A stretch of DNA of 64,000 nt from the NCBI RefSeq assembly GCF_001517085.1, contig NZ_LRAC01000172.1, positions 62,001 through 126,000 on the forward strand. The letters are read 5' to 3'. The position numbers and the translations under genes were made by a program. Of the stretch, positions 1-8,085 are shown piece after piece. The DNA comes from Paenibacillus sp. DMB5 (lineage in GTDB: Bacteria > Bacillota > Bacilli > Paenibacillales > Paenibacillaceae). The number at the start of each line of letters is the position of its first letter. Within the stretch, counting starts at the first letter, position 1. The notes under the pieces were generated by a model. The model saw nothing but the letters and a program-made list of their open reading frames with translations. It did no database searches and was not told the DNA's origin.

Positions 1-1465
1 GGGCAGCCACCCGCTGCGGAGTATCTTTCTTGAAAATCCCGATCAGCATACGCAGCAGCTCAGGCTCGTCTTCCTCGTCCATCTCCCGGATGCCGGACAG
101 GGTCTCCTCCTGCAGGACGGGAATATAAGGCTTCATGCTGTACCATTTAACCAGCAGCTTGCTCAGCGTCTGCAGATTCAGCGGCTTAACCGTCCAGTCA
201 TCGAGTCCTGCCTCAATAAATTGCGCGCGGCTCTCCTCGCCTTCATCCCCGGTCACGCCGATGATCGGAACCCGCACCCTCGACCCGGAAGCCTCCAGCC
301 GGCGGATGGTCCGGACCGCCTCCTCACCGTTCATGGTCGGAAGCCTGCTGTCCATCAGAATCAGCCCGTATTCCTGCCGCTGCCAGGCGTCCACTGCCTC
401 TTTGCCGTTGCCGACCAGGTGGACATCCGTCACCCCCAGCTTCTGCAGCTGCCGCAGCAGCACTGCACTGTTCAGTCCGTTATCCTCGGCGACCAGCACC
501 GGCAGTATGCTGAAGCCGCTCACCGGCAAGTCTGCCCCGCCAGCCGGAGTCGGCTCCGGAAGGACGGTCGGTTTGTCCAGCGGAAGCTCAAACCGGAAAA
601 CCGAGCCGGCTCCTGGCACACTCTCCGCCATAATGATTCCGTCCATCAGCTCTACCATGGACTTGCAGATGGACAGCCCAAGTCCCGTTCCCTCGGCAGA
701 CAGCTCCGCGTCTTGGCCTACCTGTGAATACGGCCGGAACAGGGAGCCCACATCCTCAGGTGATATGCCAACACCCTCGTCCCTTACTTCAAAGCATAAA
801 CGCTGGCGTGCTGCTTCCTCAGAGACCAGACTCACTGTAACTTCTACTTTACCGTTCTGCGTAAACTTCACCGCATTGCCTAGCAGATTAATCAGCACCT
901 GCATGATTTTGGGGGAATCTCCCTCCAGCTGATCCGTAACCCCGTCCAAAATTTGATAGGATAAGCTATTTTCCCGCTTTGCCGCTGCAGGAGAGAGCAG
1001 CCGTAACGCATGCTCAACCAGCTTCCGTATGCTGAAGGGTACTCTGCTGATTTCCATTTTCCCGGCTTCAATTTTGGAGTAATCCAGCAGATTCCGGATC
1101 ATCTGAAGCAGATATTGTGCCGACTCCCGGATCACCTGCAGGTGATTCTGCTGTTCTTCCGTAACGTCCTCTGCCTCCAGCAGCTCGGTTAAGCCGAGAA
1201 TTCCGTTCATCGGTGTACGGATTTCATGGCTGACAGTAGCCACAAACAGGCTTTTGGCCCTGTTGGCTGCTTCCGCTTCCTCCTTGAGCGCTTTAAGCTC
1301 TGCATTATTTTTGGCCAGCAGCCGGTGCATCGTAATGAGTTCGTTATTCATGGCGGAAAACTCGGCCAAAGCCTGCTCTTCCCTATGCTTGCCTGCAATT
1401 AACTGTTCTGACAGATTTTCAATCGTGTCCCTCAGAACACCGATTTGCTGCTCACTGCCGTTCAT
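1..1465 (-). CDS. Hybrid sensor histidine kinase / response regulator without a recognisable sensor domain (C-terminus cut by window edge)
   Basis: Reading from the ATG at 1465 (Shine-Dalgarno AAGGCGAGG just upstream), the protein opens with a coiled-coil-like stretch of about 70 residues, then a HisKA domain with the H-box SHEIRTPMNGI (His80), an HATPase_c domain (DEGVGI and GTGLGLSI boxes), and a receiver domain with LMDSRLPTMNG as the phospho-acceptor region. The last visible residues (after about 440) resemble the start of an Hpt domain, so a multistep phosphorelay is likely. There is no membrane segment, PAS or GAF domain at the N-terminus, so the input must come from a partner protein. 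It lies 21 nt downstream of the cobalamin-binding protein gene, almost certainly in the same transcript, which makes that protein the obvious candidate input. The stop codon lies outside the window. Confidence 0.9.
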   Translation of the reverse strand, partial: MNGSEQQIGVLRDTIENLSEQLIAGKHREEQALAEFSAMNNELITMHRLLAKNNAELKALKEEAEAANRAKSLFVATVSHEIRTPMNGILGLTELLEAEDVTEEQQNHLQVIRESAQYLLQMIRNLLDYSKIEAGKMEISRVPFSIRKLVEHALRLLSPAAAKRENSLSYQILDGVTDQLEGDSPKIMQVLINLLGNAVKFTQNGKVEVTVSLVSEEAARQRLCFEVRDEGVGISPEDVGSLFRPYSQVGQDAELSAEGTGLGLSICKSMVELMDGIIMAESVPGAGSVFRFELPLDKPTVLPEPTPAGGADLPVSGFSILPVLVAEDNGLNSAVLLRQLQKLGVTDVHLVGNGKEAVDAWQRQEYGLILMDSRLPTMNGEEAVRTIRRLEASGSRVRVPIIGVTGDEGEESRAQFIEAGLDDWTVKPLNLQTLSKLLVKWYSMKPYIPVLQEETLSGIREMDEEDEPELLRMLIGIFKKDTPQRVAA

Positions 1466-1486
1466 TTTAGTACCTCGCCTTCTGTA

Positions 1487-2563
1487 TCAGTTCTTCTGGC
1501 TCCAGGTACCCGGAACAAGCTGTGCTGCGATGTCGAGCGCGCTCCCGGCATCGGGGGCGTAACCGTCTGCGCCGACCTTTTTCCACAAATCCCTGTCTAT
1601 ATTAAACGGCATTCCGCCGACCATGATTTTGAGGTCGTCAAGCTCAGCATGACTACGGATCATTTGAATCAGGCGGACGACCTCAGACACATGAAAGGTC
1701 ATTGTAACCGAAACAGCCAGCAGATCGGCAGGCTGCTCCTTCAGGTAACGTATCAGGCTTTCAGCAGGCATGTTGGAGCCCAGGTAGAAGGTATTCCAGC
1801 CCTTCATTTCAAAAAAGTCTGTCAGCATCCGCAGACCGATTTCATGCAGCTCTTCACCAACACCGACTGCAACCAGCCTCTTGCGGCCGTTCTGCGCCTG
1901 AATCCAGCGGGGGTACAGCTGCGAGATAATGCTCTGGGTGCAGGCTGTACAGTAATGCTCCTGGGCGACCGTAATTTGCCCCAGCTGCCAGAGCCGTCCG
2001 ATTTCGTATTGGCTCTGCTGGAAGATATGCAGGTAAAGATCCTGGACTGCCATGCCGTCATCATACAGCTTCATTATAAATTCCGCAGCCTGGCGCCGTT
2101 CTCCGTCCAGCAGAAGCCTGAGGTATTGCTCCGCCTCCCGGAAATAGGGCTGATCCGGCTGCAGAAACGAAGGCACACTCTCTTCCCCGCGCATATGATA
2201 CATACCCATATCCAGGTAGCTCAGGATCAGCTCTCTGTCCGGCGGCTCTACCTTGACGGTGATTGCATCCTTCATCAGTTCCAGATTGATCCGCAGATCC
2301 TCAGCCGTAATCTTATACTGCATGAGCAGTACTTTAAGCCAAATAATATAGTTAATGAACAAGAGCGGGCTTTCCAGCGACACGCTTTGTGCAAGATAAC
2401 GAAGATGGTATAAGGAATCCTGCCTGGTCCGGGCTATTCCGGAAGGACCAAAGCGCTGCCTTAATTCAGGCTGGCGTTCATATTGACGCAAGGTAACTTC
2501 TTCTGCAAGCTGCTCGGCTATCATTTTAAGGCGCTCTCCTGCATTTTGCTGATTAGAATACAT
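1487..2563 (-). CDS. Cobalamin-binding protein with CarH-type light-sensor motif, no DNA-binding domain
   Basis: A 358-residue soluble protein. Residues 1-130 are helical and not recognised; about 135-225 form a MetH-cap-like B12-binding helical bundle; about 228-355 form a Rossmann B12-binding domain with ELHEIG (238-243), the ExHxxG form of the DxHxxG motif whose His240 would ligate cobalt. The cap contains W192 followed nine residues later by E202-H203, the W-x9-EH signature known from CarH/LitR adenosylcobalamin photoreceptors. Those proteins start with a MerR-type HTH, which is absent here. The gene is followed at 21 nt by a histidine kinase with no sensor, so I infer that it feeds light or cobalamin status into that phosphorelay. 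An alternative role is plain corrinoid carriage, but no methyltransferase gene is nearby. Confidence 0.85.
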   Translation of the reverse strand: MYSNQQNAGERLKMIAEQLAEEVTLRQYERQPELRQRFGPSGIARTRQDSLYHLRYLAQSVSLESPLLFINYIIWLKVLLMQYKITAEDLRINLELMKDAITVKVEPPDRELILSYLDMGMYHMRGEESVPSFLQPDQPYFREAEQYLRLLLDGERRQAAEFIMKLYDDGMAVQDLYLHIFQQSQYEIGRLWQLGQITVAQEHYCTACTQSIISQLYPRWIQAQNGRKRLVAVGVGEELHEIGLRMLTDFFEMKGWNTFYLGSNMPAESLIRYLKEQPADLLAVSVTMTFHVSEVVRLIQMIRSHAELDDLKIMVGGMPFNIDRDLWKKVGADGYAPDAGSALDIAAQLVPGTWSQKN

Positions 2564-2711
2564 TGAGTCACTCCTTCAGTATACGCATTAAAAAATAATG
2601 CTTATCTCCTATTATACCTTATTTGGCAAGTCTACCGGAAAAACCGCAGCATTTGTCATATTTTAAAGCACAGCCTGACAATCTATTTAACTTTTGAGAG
2701 AAAGCAAAAAG

Positions 2712-2742
2712 AAACCTGATCTCTTAGTAGAGAATCAGGTTT
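2712..2742 (-). terminator. Intrinsic terminator after msrAB
   Basis: AAACCTGAT and AATCAGGTTT form a stem with an inner CTCT/AGAG pair, followed on the minus strand by TCTTTTTGC. It separates msrAB from the cobalamin protein/kinase operon, so those two genes need their own promoter. Confidence 0.85.
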
Positions 2743-2788
2743 CCTTGAGAATAGGATGTGCTGGTGTCTGGCAGCTTCAGGCGGGTGA

Positions 2789-3784
2789 TTATCCCCGGGC
2801 GGCATCCCCTGAAGCAAACAGCCCCAGGTATCGCTCCAGCCCGTGCGCCGCAAGCTCTTCCCTGGGGACAAAGCGCAGCGCAGCTGAATTGACCCGGTAA
2901 TGCAGCTTCGCAGGCTCCGGGCCGTCATACAGCAGCTGGCCGAGATAGGCTCCGCTTAACCTGCTCCGCAGCACAGTCCGCGCTGTCCCGCCGCTTAAGT
3001 CTGCCTCACGGCGGATCAGCCCCGGCTCAAGCGGTGCGGCAAAGGACGGCCAGCCGGTGCCGGAATCGAATTTATCCAGCGAGCTGAACAGCGGATCTCC
3101 ATTCAGCACATCAATATAAATGCCTTCACGGTATTCATCCCAATAGGCGTTGTCATATGCAGGCTCTGTACCCTTGTTCCGGACAACCCCATATTGCAGG
3201 GCCGTCAGCCGGGCACGCAGCCGTTCCCGGTCTTCGCCCCTCTGCCAGTGCCGCTCCAGGTAATCATCACGGCCCGAGCCCTTGAGATACAGCTTGTAAT
3301 CCAGCGGATGCGTCTTATAGTAATCCTGATGCTCAGCTTCAGCCGGGTAGAACGGTGCCGCAGGCAGAATCTCTGTTACAACCGGTCCTTTGAACCGTTT
3401 TTCTGCCTGAAGTGCAGCCTTCGAAGCCTCCGCCGCTGCCCGCTGCTCCTCACTGTGGACAAAGATGGCGGTCCTGTAGGAATGCCCGCGGTCCATGAAC
3501 TGGCCGCCGCGGTCTGTCGGATCAATCAGCTGCCAATAAATATCCAGCAGACGCCGGTACGGAAACAGCTCCGGATCAAAGGTAATCTGCACCGCCTCGA
3601 TATGGCCTGTCGTCTCTGTCCCGACCTCGGCATAAGTCGGATTCTCGGTATGCCCGCCTGTATAGCCCGACACTACCGAGATGATTCCCGGCAGCTCGTC
3701 AAACGGCTTGACCATACACCAGAAGCAGCCGCCGGCAAAGGTGGCGAGCTCCAGCCGCTGCCCGGCCTGCTGTAATTCATCCAT
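2789..3784 (-). CDS. msrA: Peptide methionine sulfoxide reductase MsrA fused to a catalytically dead MsrB-like domain
   Basis: 331 residues from an ATG with the Shine-Dalgarno GGAGG. The MsrA half (about 10-165) has the GCFWC motif with catalytic Cys20 and should reduce methionine-S-sulfoxide. The second half (about 185-325) aligns along its whole length with MsrB (NKGTEPAY, GIYIDVLNGDPLFSS, GWPSF, VNSAALRFVP), but the key residues have changed: the catalytic Cys of RYC(I/V)NS is Arg297 (HYRVNS), the recycling Cys of the CGWPSF position is Thr243, and the SHLGHVF histidines are Tyr280 and Gln283. MsrB activity is therefore unlikely, while the fold seems conserved. It sits between the phytochrome and cobalamin genes, flanked by terminators on both sides. 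Confidence 0.92.
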   Translation of the reverse strand: MDELQQAGQRLELATFAGGCFWCMVKPFDELPGIISVVSGYTGGHTENPTYAEVGTETTGHIEAVQITFDPELFPYRRLLDIYWQLIDPTDRGGQFMDRGHSYRTAIFVHSEEQRAAAEASKAALQAEKRFKGPVVTEILPAAPFYPAEAEHQDYYKTHPLDYKLYLKGSGRDDYLERHWQRGEDRERLRARLTALQYGVVRNKGTEPAYDNAYWDEYREGIYIDVLNGDPLFSSLDKFDSGTGWPSFAAPLEPGLIRREADLSGGTARTVLRSRLSGAYLGQLLYDGPEPAKLHYRVNSAALRFVPREELAAHGLERYLGLFASGDAARG

Positions 3785-3827
3785 CCGGTCTGCCTCCTGT
3801 TGTTCAGATTTGTTATAACCATGAAAA

Positions 3828-3855
3828 CCCCGCTAACCATATACGGTTAACAGGG
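3828..3855 (-). terminator. Intrinsic terminator after the phytochrome gene
   Basis: On the minus strand CCCTGTTAACC and GGTTAGCGGGG form a stem with a 6-nt loop followed by TTTTC, 16 nt beyond the bphP stop codon. Confidence 0.65.
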
Positions 3856-3870
3856 CCTGTCTGGCAGGGC

Positions 3871-6417
3871 TTACAGATAAACCACCTGATTTTTCCCTGC
3901 TTTTTTGGCTTGCGCCAACGCTTTTTCCGCCTGGCGGATCAGCTTGGCATGGCTTCGCTGCAGCGTCGGTATCATGCAGGAGACACCGATGCTGACGGTA
4001 AGCGAATTGCCGGCCGGCTGCAGGTCAGCCGGTATTTGAACAGCCAATACGGCTTGCCGGATATTCTCGGCCAGTTCGACCGTTACATCCCGGGGAATTC
4101 CTGTCAAATACAAAGCGAAGGTCCCCCCGCTATACCGGGCAATAAAGGCGCTGTACTCCGTACTTAGTGCACTGAGCACATCTGCGACCCACTGCAGGCA
4201 CAGATCGCCTCCCTGAAAGCCCTGGATGGTATTGTACAGTTTGAAATTGTCGATATCCAGCATCATCAGGCAAATGGACCGCTCAATCTTCACACACTGT
4301 TCCCACTCATGATACAAGGATTTCTCGAAAAATTGCCGGTTGGAAATTTCGGTCAGCGGGTCCATGTTCATATAGTTCTGCAGCTGGTCCGCTAAATCCG
4401 TAAAACCTTCTTCACGGCTTTTGCCCTCTGCCCGGTCTCTGACGATGATCCAATAGGAGACAGTCTCATCAAATTGGACCTGCACAGCTGTTAATTCAAC
4501 ATTCAGCTCCGTCCCGTCTAATGCGGTGAGCGTCTCGTTCATCGTTGACATCTGCTCCGCGGAATGCTCAAGACGCGCCAGCTCCGAGAGCAGCCTTGTT
4601 CCTTCATTCTCATGTTTAAACAGCTCATCAAGCGGCTTGTCTATGATTTCAGTGTTAGAGTCTGCGCGGAACATCCCCGCCGCCCGGTCATTGCAGTATA
4701 CAATTTTGCAGCCGGTCACCGTAAAGAAGGCTGCAGAGGATATATCCATAAGCTGTAAGTATCTTTTTTCGTTTTCTTTGATAATGCGCTTGTTGAGCAT
4801 CGCTTTCTCTTCAGCCTCATGCAGCTGCTGTTCGGTCCTTTTGAGCAGTACACTGTTAAAGTCCGGTATGACGCGGATTTCAAGCTCACGCCAGGGCAAT
4901 GAAGTTGATTCTAACACCTGTCTCCATTTTTCAAACGATTTACGGGGGGACAGCCGCAGGCCGTCGTTCTCTTGGATGACCGCTTTTGCCGGATCTCCAG
5001 CCCACTCAACGACCTGAACCACCTCCGGACGGAACCAGATGATATAGTCAGTCTGTTCCGAAGACAAGGCTGTATACATGACACCTGAAGCAAGATGCTT
5101 GTATACTTCAGCAGGCCTATACTCCCGGCTGAGGTTCGAAGTGTGATACATGTTGTCTTTAGATTGCTTTGACAGCCAGCAGGCCAGATCCTCCACCTCA
5201 CTGCGGCCGGGTACAGCTCCAAAAAGAGCCAATTCACCCTGATAACATACAGCGGCACCGCCAGCCTTCATGACATCCAGCAATGCCGTTTCTTCTTTTG
5301 CCAGCTGCTCCATGACACTCGAAGCCGTTGTGCTACCTATGAATATACCGGACAGCCGGTTGATTCGGGTCTTTAGCTCCACTTCCTCCTGATAATTGTC
5401 AAGCTGCAGACGCTGATACAGCTCGCTGGAGAAAAATACACCCAGGAAGTTACACAGATTGCGGATTCTGTGCGGAACATATTTTACAGAATTATGATGG
5501 CATGTAACCAGTCCCCAGAGCTGTCCGTCATGAATCAGCGAAATGGTCATCGTAGCCTGAACACCCATATTCTGAAGGTACTCAATATGCATCGGCGACA
5601 CACTGCGCAGCGTAGACAGGCTGAGATTGAGCGGCAGGTCAGTCCGGGGATTAAGCACAGGAAGAATAGGTACAGGCTTGTAGCCGACATCGACAATCAG
5701 CCTCAGCCAGTTCCGCAAATACAGCTCCCTTGCCTGCCTTGGAATATCGGAAGCAGGATAATGATGGCCCAGGTACGGCTCCAGCCCCTTTTTTTTCGCC
5801 TCCGCAATGACTTTTCCATTCCAGCTGCTGTCAAACTCATATATCATGACCCTGTCGTATCCCAGAATGAGCCTCAGCTGTTCGGCCGTTACCTGGCTAG
5901 CCTCCACTCTGCTCTTTGTTTGCTTCAAAATGTTAAAAAAACTTTGAATCCATTGAAAATCATTCTGCTCCGTGTCCGCTTCGTCATAGCCAGGCTCCAG
6001 CTCAACGATCAGCGTGTCCTCACTATCATGCATTATGGCAAAAAAGGGGCTTTTTCCATTGGGAGTATACACGTTAACCTGCATATAGTTTAGTACAGGC
6101 GAAACGGAACGGTTCCGGTAGGTTTGAATCATATTGTCCAGCTCCTGCTCCGGAATGAGCTCCTTCAGACTTTTCCCCACAATATTAGTATGCTCTATTC
6201 CCAGCAGCTCTCCGGTATTGGTACTGCTCTGAATAATAGTAAGTGTATCTGATGCTATAGCCAGCAGTACCCCATGCGGCTGAATACTGCCCGGAATATG
6301 AATGGGTTCCTTCTCACAGTTCGTTAAATCGAGCGGTTCATTAAGAATCTCCCCTTCAGCTGCAAGAAGGGTGCGATTCAGCAGTTCTTTGTTGTTTGTT
6401 TTACCCGCTTCAGTCAT
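3871..6417 (-). CDS. bphP: Bacteriophytochrome (PAS-GAF-PHY) with C-terminal PAS and degenerate GGDEF domain
   Basis: 848 residues from the ATG at 6417, chosen because AAGGAG lies 7 nt upstream; the upstream ATG at 6441 lacks such a site. The N-terminal PAS has TNCEKEPIHIPGSIQPHG with Cys34, the biliverdin-attachment cysteine of bacteriophytochromes. The GAF domain has PASDIPRQAR (about 221-230) and the chromophore-contacting CHHNSVKYVP region. The PHY domain has the tongue motif PRKSF (about 491-495). A PAS domain (about 560-670) and a GGDEF-family domain (about 685-848; DPLTEISNRQFF and MLDIDNFKLYN) follow. The active-site loop is RYSGGTF instead of RYGGDEF, so the catalytic acidic residues are lost and no RxxD inhibitory site is visible; cyclic-di-GMP synthesis is doubtful. 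There is no histidine kinase module. It follows the heme oxygenase gene by 45 nt, and the two genes form an operon. Confidence 0.93.
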   Translation of the reverse strand: MTEAGKTNNKELLNRTLLAAEGEILNEPLDLTNCEKEPIHIPGSIQPHGVLLAIASDTLTIIQSSTNTGELLGIEHTNIVGKSLKELIPEQELDNMIQTYRNRSVSPVLNYMQVNVYTPNGKSPFFAIMHDSEDTLIVELEPGYDEADTEQNDFQWIQSFFNILKQTKSRVEASQVTAEQLRLILGYDRVMIYEFDSSWNGKVIAEAKKKGLEPYLGHHYPASDIPRQARELYLRNWLRLIVDVGYKPVPILPVLNPRTDLPLNLSLSTLRSVSPMHIEYLQNMGVQATMTISLIHDGQLWGLVTCHHNSVKYVPHRIRNLCNFLGVFFSSELYQRLQLDNYQEEVELKTRINRLSGIFIGSTTASSVMEQLAKEETALLDVMKAGGAAVCYQGELALFGAVPGRSEVEDLACWLSKQSKDNMYHTSNLSREYRPAEVYKHLASGVMYTALSSEQTDYIIWFRPEVVQVVEWAGDPAKAVIQENDGLRLSPRKSFEKWRQVLESTSLPWRELEIRVIPDFNSVLLKRTEQQLHEAEEKAMLNKRIIKENEKRYLQLMDISSAAFFTVTGCKIVYCNDRAAGMFRADSNTEIIDKPLDELFKHENEGTRLLSELARLEHSAEQMSTMNETLTALDGTELNVELTAVQVQFDETVSYWIIVRDRAEGKSREEGFTDLADQLQNYMNMDPLTEISNRQFFEKSLYHEWEQCVKIERSICLMMLDIDNFKLYNTIQGFQGGDLCLQWVADVLSALSTEYSAFIARYSGGTFALYLTGIPRDVTVELAENIRQAVLAVQIPADLQPAGNSLTVSIGVSCMIPTLQRSHAKLIRQAEKALAQAKKAGKNQVVYL

Positions 6418-6462
6418 CCAATCACTCCTTATGTGGTGCATCCATTAGTGCTTATAATCTGC

Positions 6463-7068
6463 CTATGACTCTCCCGGCTCAGCAAACCATTGATCAAGAT
6501 AATAGAAGGTATCCTTGGCTGCCTCAATCATCTCTGCCTCAGCTTCGACACTGTCTCCCGCGCTCTCCAGTTCATTACAGAACGCTTTCCAGCGCTCGCG
6601 GGTTTGCTCACCGTAACTGTTAAAATAGTTGCCGTTAACAGCCGGATCAATCGGCAGATAACCTGAAAGCATACGGATGATCATCTGCCCGCCGAGCGTT
6701 GAACCTTCCAGGACATACAGGCAGCCCAGCGCTTTCACATGCGTAGACAAATCAGGCAGCCGGGTGCACAGCGGCAGTCCAGCTATCCTCTCCTCGCTTA
6801 GTCCCAGTGCGGACAGATCCCGCTCCAGCCAAAAGCGCTTATTACCCGCTGACTCCGCGAGCACACCTTCACCGGCCTCTAACCTCTCCCTTAGCCGCTC
6901 CTCCACCGGCTTCACGAATCCATAGAATTTCATAAGATATAATTCATATTTACCCATAGTCAGGCTATTATTCATTATGGATTTGGCATATTCATTGTTT
7001 TCAATGTTCCGATGCATCGGGGCTGTTTCTTCTTTCAATCGCTTAAGAATAGCGGATGGTTTATGCAA
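6463..7068 (-). CDS. bphO: Biliverdin-producing heme oxygenase (phytochrome partner)
   Basis: 201 residues, starting at TTG 7068 with AAAGGAG 8 nt upstream. It opens heme to biliverdin IXalpha, CO and iron. The proximal heme ligand would be His19 in ETAPMHRNIEN, and the distal helix/pocket signature YVLEGSTLGGQ is present at about residue 120. Length and layout fit the BphO/HemO heme-oxygenase family (PF01126). Being the first gene of a two-gene operon with a bacteriophytochrome strongly suggests that it supplies the chromophore rather than serving only iron acquisition; no heme-uptake genes are nearby. Confidence 0.93.
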   Translation of the reverse strand: MHKPSAILKRLKEETAPMHRNIENNEYAKSIMNNSLTMGKYELYLMKFYGFVKPVEERLRERLEAGEGVLAESAGNKRFWLERDLSALGLSEERIAGLPLCTRLPDLSTHVKALGCLYVLEGSTLGGQMIIRMLSGYLPIDPAVNGNYFNSYGEQTRERWKAFCNELESAGDSVEAEAEMIEAAKDTFYYLDQWFAEPGES

Positions 7069-7279
7069 AGTACGGTCTCCTTTAGATTGTCTAGTAGCCA
7101 GCTTCTTGAAACGCTAGTAACTTAACGGAATTAATAAAGCAAATTTTATATGAATGTACGGTAATGGTATCTTATAGATACCCGCGAACAAAAGCAAGCT
7201 TTGGTTAATAAGAAGCCTCTGCGTTTAGTAAATAATAACTCCCGGATATGTACCGCCCATGTGCTGATTCAACAGAAAA

Positions 7280-7313
7280 GCAGCGGACCTCCTCTTCCCG
7301 GGAGAGCCGCTGC
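7280..7313 (-). terminator. Intrinsic terminator after the small membrane-protein trio
   Basis: GCAGCGG and CCGCTGC form the stem, followed by TTTTCTG on the minus strand, 14 nt past the stop codon at 7327. Confidence 0.8.
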
Positions 7314-7326
7314 AGGGTGATCGCGC

Positions 7327-7659
7327 CTATTTATCCTGCTCGTTAATGTCCCACAGATCCTTGTGCGTCAGTCCGGCAAACAGAAGCAGGATCAGCGTCA
7401 GAATCATCACCAGCTCTCTGATTGTATTGGATAGGCTGTCCACATTATAACCAAAAACAATGTTCAGCCGCCCCCACAACAGGTTAAGGCACAGCAGTGA
7501 AACCATGAAATACGTCATCCATACACTCCGGAGATAGAGGTTATACGTCCGGTTCGGGCCTTTTCCGATAAAAAATGTACGGTACCGCAGCACATAAGCG
7601 GCAAACACAATAAAAACAGCTACTTCCAGAGTAATAATAATCAAATCAACGATGGCCAT
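7327..7659 (-). CDS. Small three-helix membrane protein, unknown function
   Basis: About 110 residues with hydrophobic segments near residues 3-25, 45-65 and 80-98 and a short charged tail (THKDLWDINEQDK). I chose the ATG at 7659 because GAGAGGAG lies 9 nt upstream; the in-frame ATG at 7668 touches that Shine-Dalgarno and is unlikely. It overlaps the end of the 58-codon gene at 7646-7822 by 14 nt, so the three small genes are translationally linked. I do not recognise a family. Size and company with a holin-like protein suggest a phage- or bacteriocin-derived membrane unit, which is inference only. Confidence 0.6.
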   Translation of the reverse strand: MAIVDLIIITLEVAVFIVFAAYVLRYRTFFIGKGPNRTYNLYLRSVWMTYFMVSLLCLNLLWGRLNIVFGYNVDSLSNTIRELVMILTLILLLFAGLTHKDLWDINEQDK

Positions 7660-7822
7660 GTAAATCATCTCCTCTCTTGCCCAGGCCGTTACGGTGCAGA
7701 TCTAACAGGCTTTCAAGATCATTCATTTCATAGGCCTCCCGGATTCTGCCCAGGTTCTCAATTTCTCGCTTTACAGAGCTGGGCTTGACTTCGTTTTTCT
7801 TAAAAATATCGAGGAGCTTCAC
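7646..7822 (-). CDS. Small 58-residue charged protein, GTG start overlapping the upstream stop
   Basis: The GTG at 7820-7822 overlaps the TGA of the preceding gene as GTGA, and AGGAGG lies close upstream (positions about 7831-7836). The frame runs without interruption to TGA at 7646-7648, giving a soluble, highly charged peptide that starts VKLLDIFKKNEVKP and ends GDDLHGHR, with a predicted central helix (VKREIENLGRIREAYEMND). It bridges two membrane-protein genes with overlaps on both sides, which is strong evidence that it is translated. The function is unknown. Confidence 0.6.
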   Translation of the reverse strand: MKLLDIFKKNEVKPSSVKREIENLGRIREAYEMNDLESLLDLHRNGLGKRGDDLHGHR

Positions 7823-8085
7823 TTGTTGACGACCTCCTCACCATTAGATTTATCGGCTCTCGCTCGTTCCAGGGCCTCTCTTTCAATTAAAAGCTTGACC
7901 AGGGAACGGTTGTATTCATTCAGCTGCTTCTCGTTCTCCTCATCACGTTTCTGGTAATTCTGAATGACCTTCTCTTTGCCTGCCATCTGCCGGATAGCCC
8001 AAATTAAAGCAACTGATAAAAGGACATTTAGCACGACTGAACCGTTATTGTTGGCAAACAGGCCAGTCAATGCATTCAAATCCAT
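7819..8085 (-). CDS. Holin-like small membrane protein (BhlA/UviB-like layout)
   Basis: About 88 residues from ATG 8085 (GGGGTG 6 nt upstream); a GTG start at 8094 is possible. It has one N-terminal transmembrane helix (GSVVLNVLLSVALIWAIRQM, about residues 15-34) followed by a long charged amphipathic helix ending in a Glu/Lys-rich tail. This resembles the general layout of BhlA/UviB-type holins, which are small proteins with one TM segment and a charged C-terminus, but the match is architectural and not a motif identity. It is the first gene of a three-gene overlapping unit. No endolysin or other phage gene is adjacent. Confidence 0.55.
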   Translation of the reverse strand: MDLNALTGLFANNNGSVVLNVLLSVALIWAIRQMAGKEKVIQNYQKRDEENEKQLNEYNRSLVKLLIEREALERARADKSNGEEVVNK

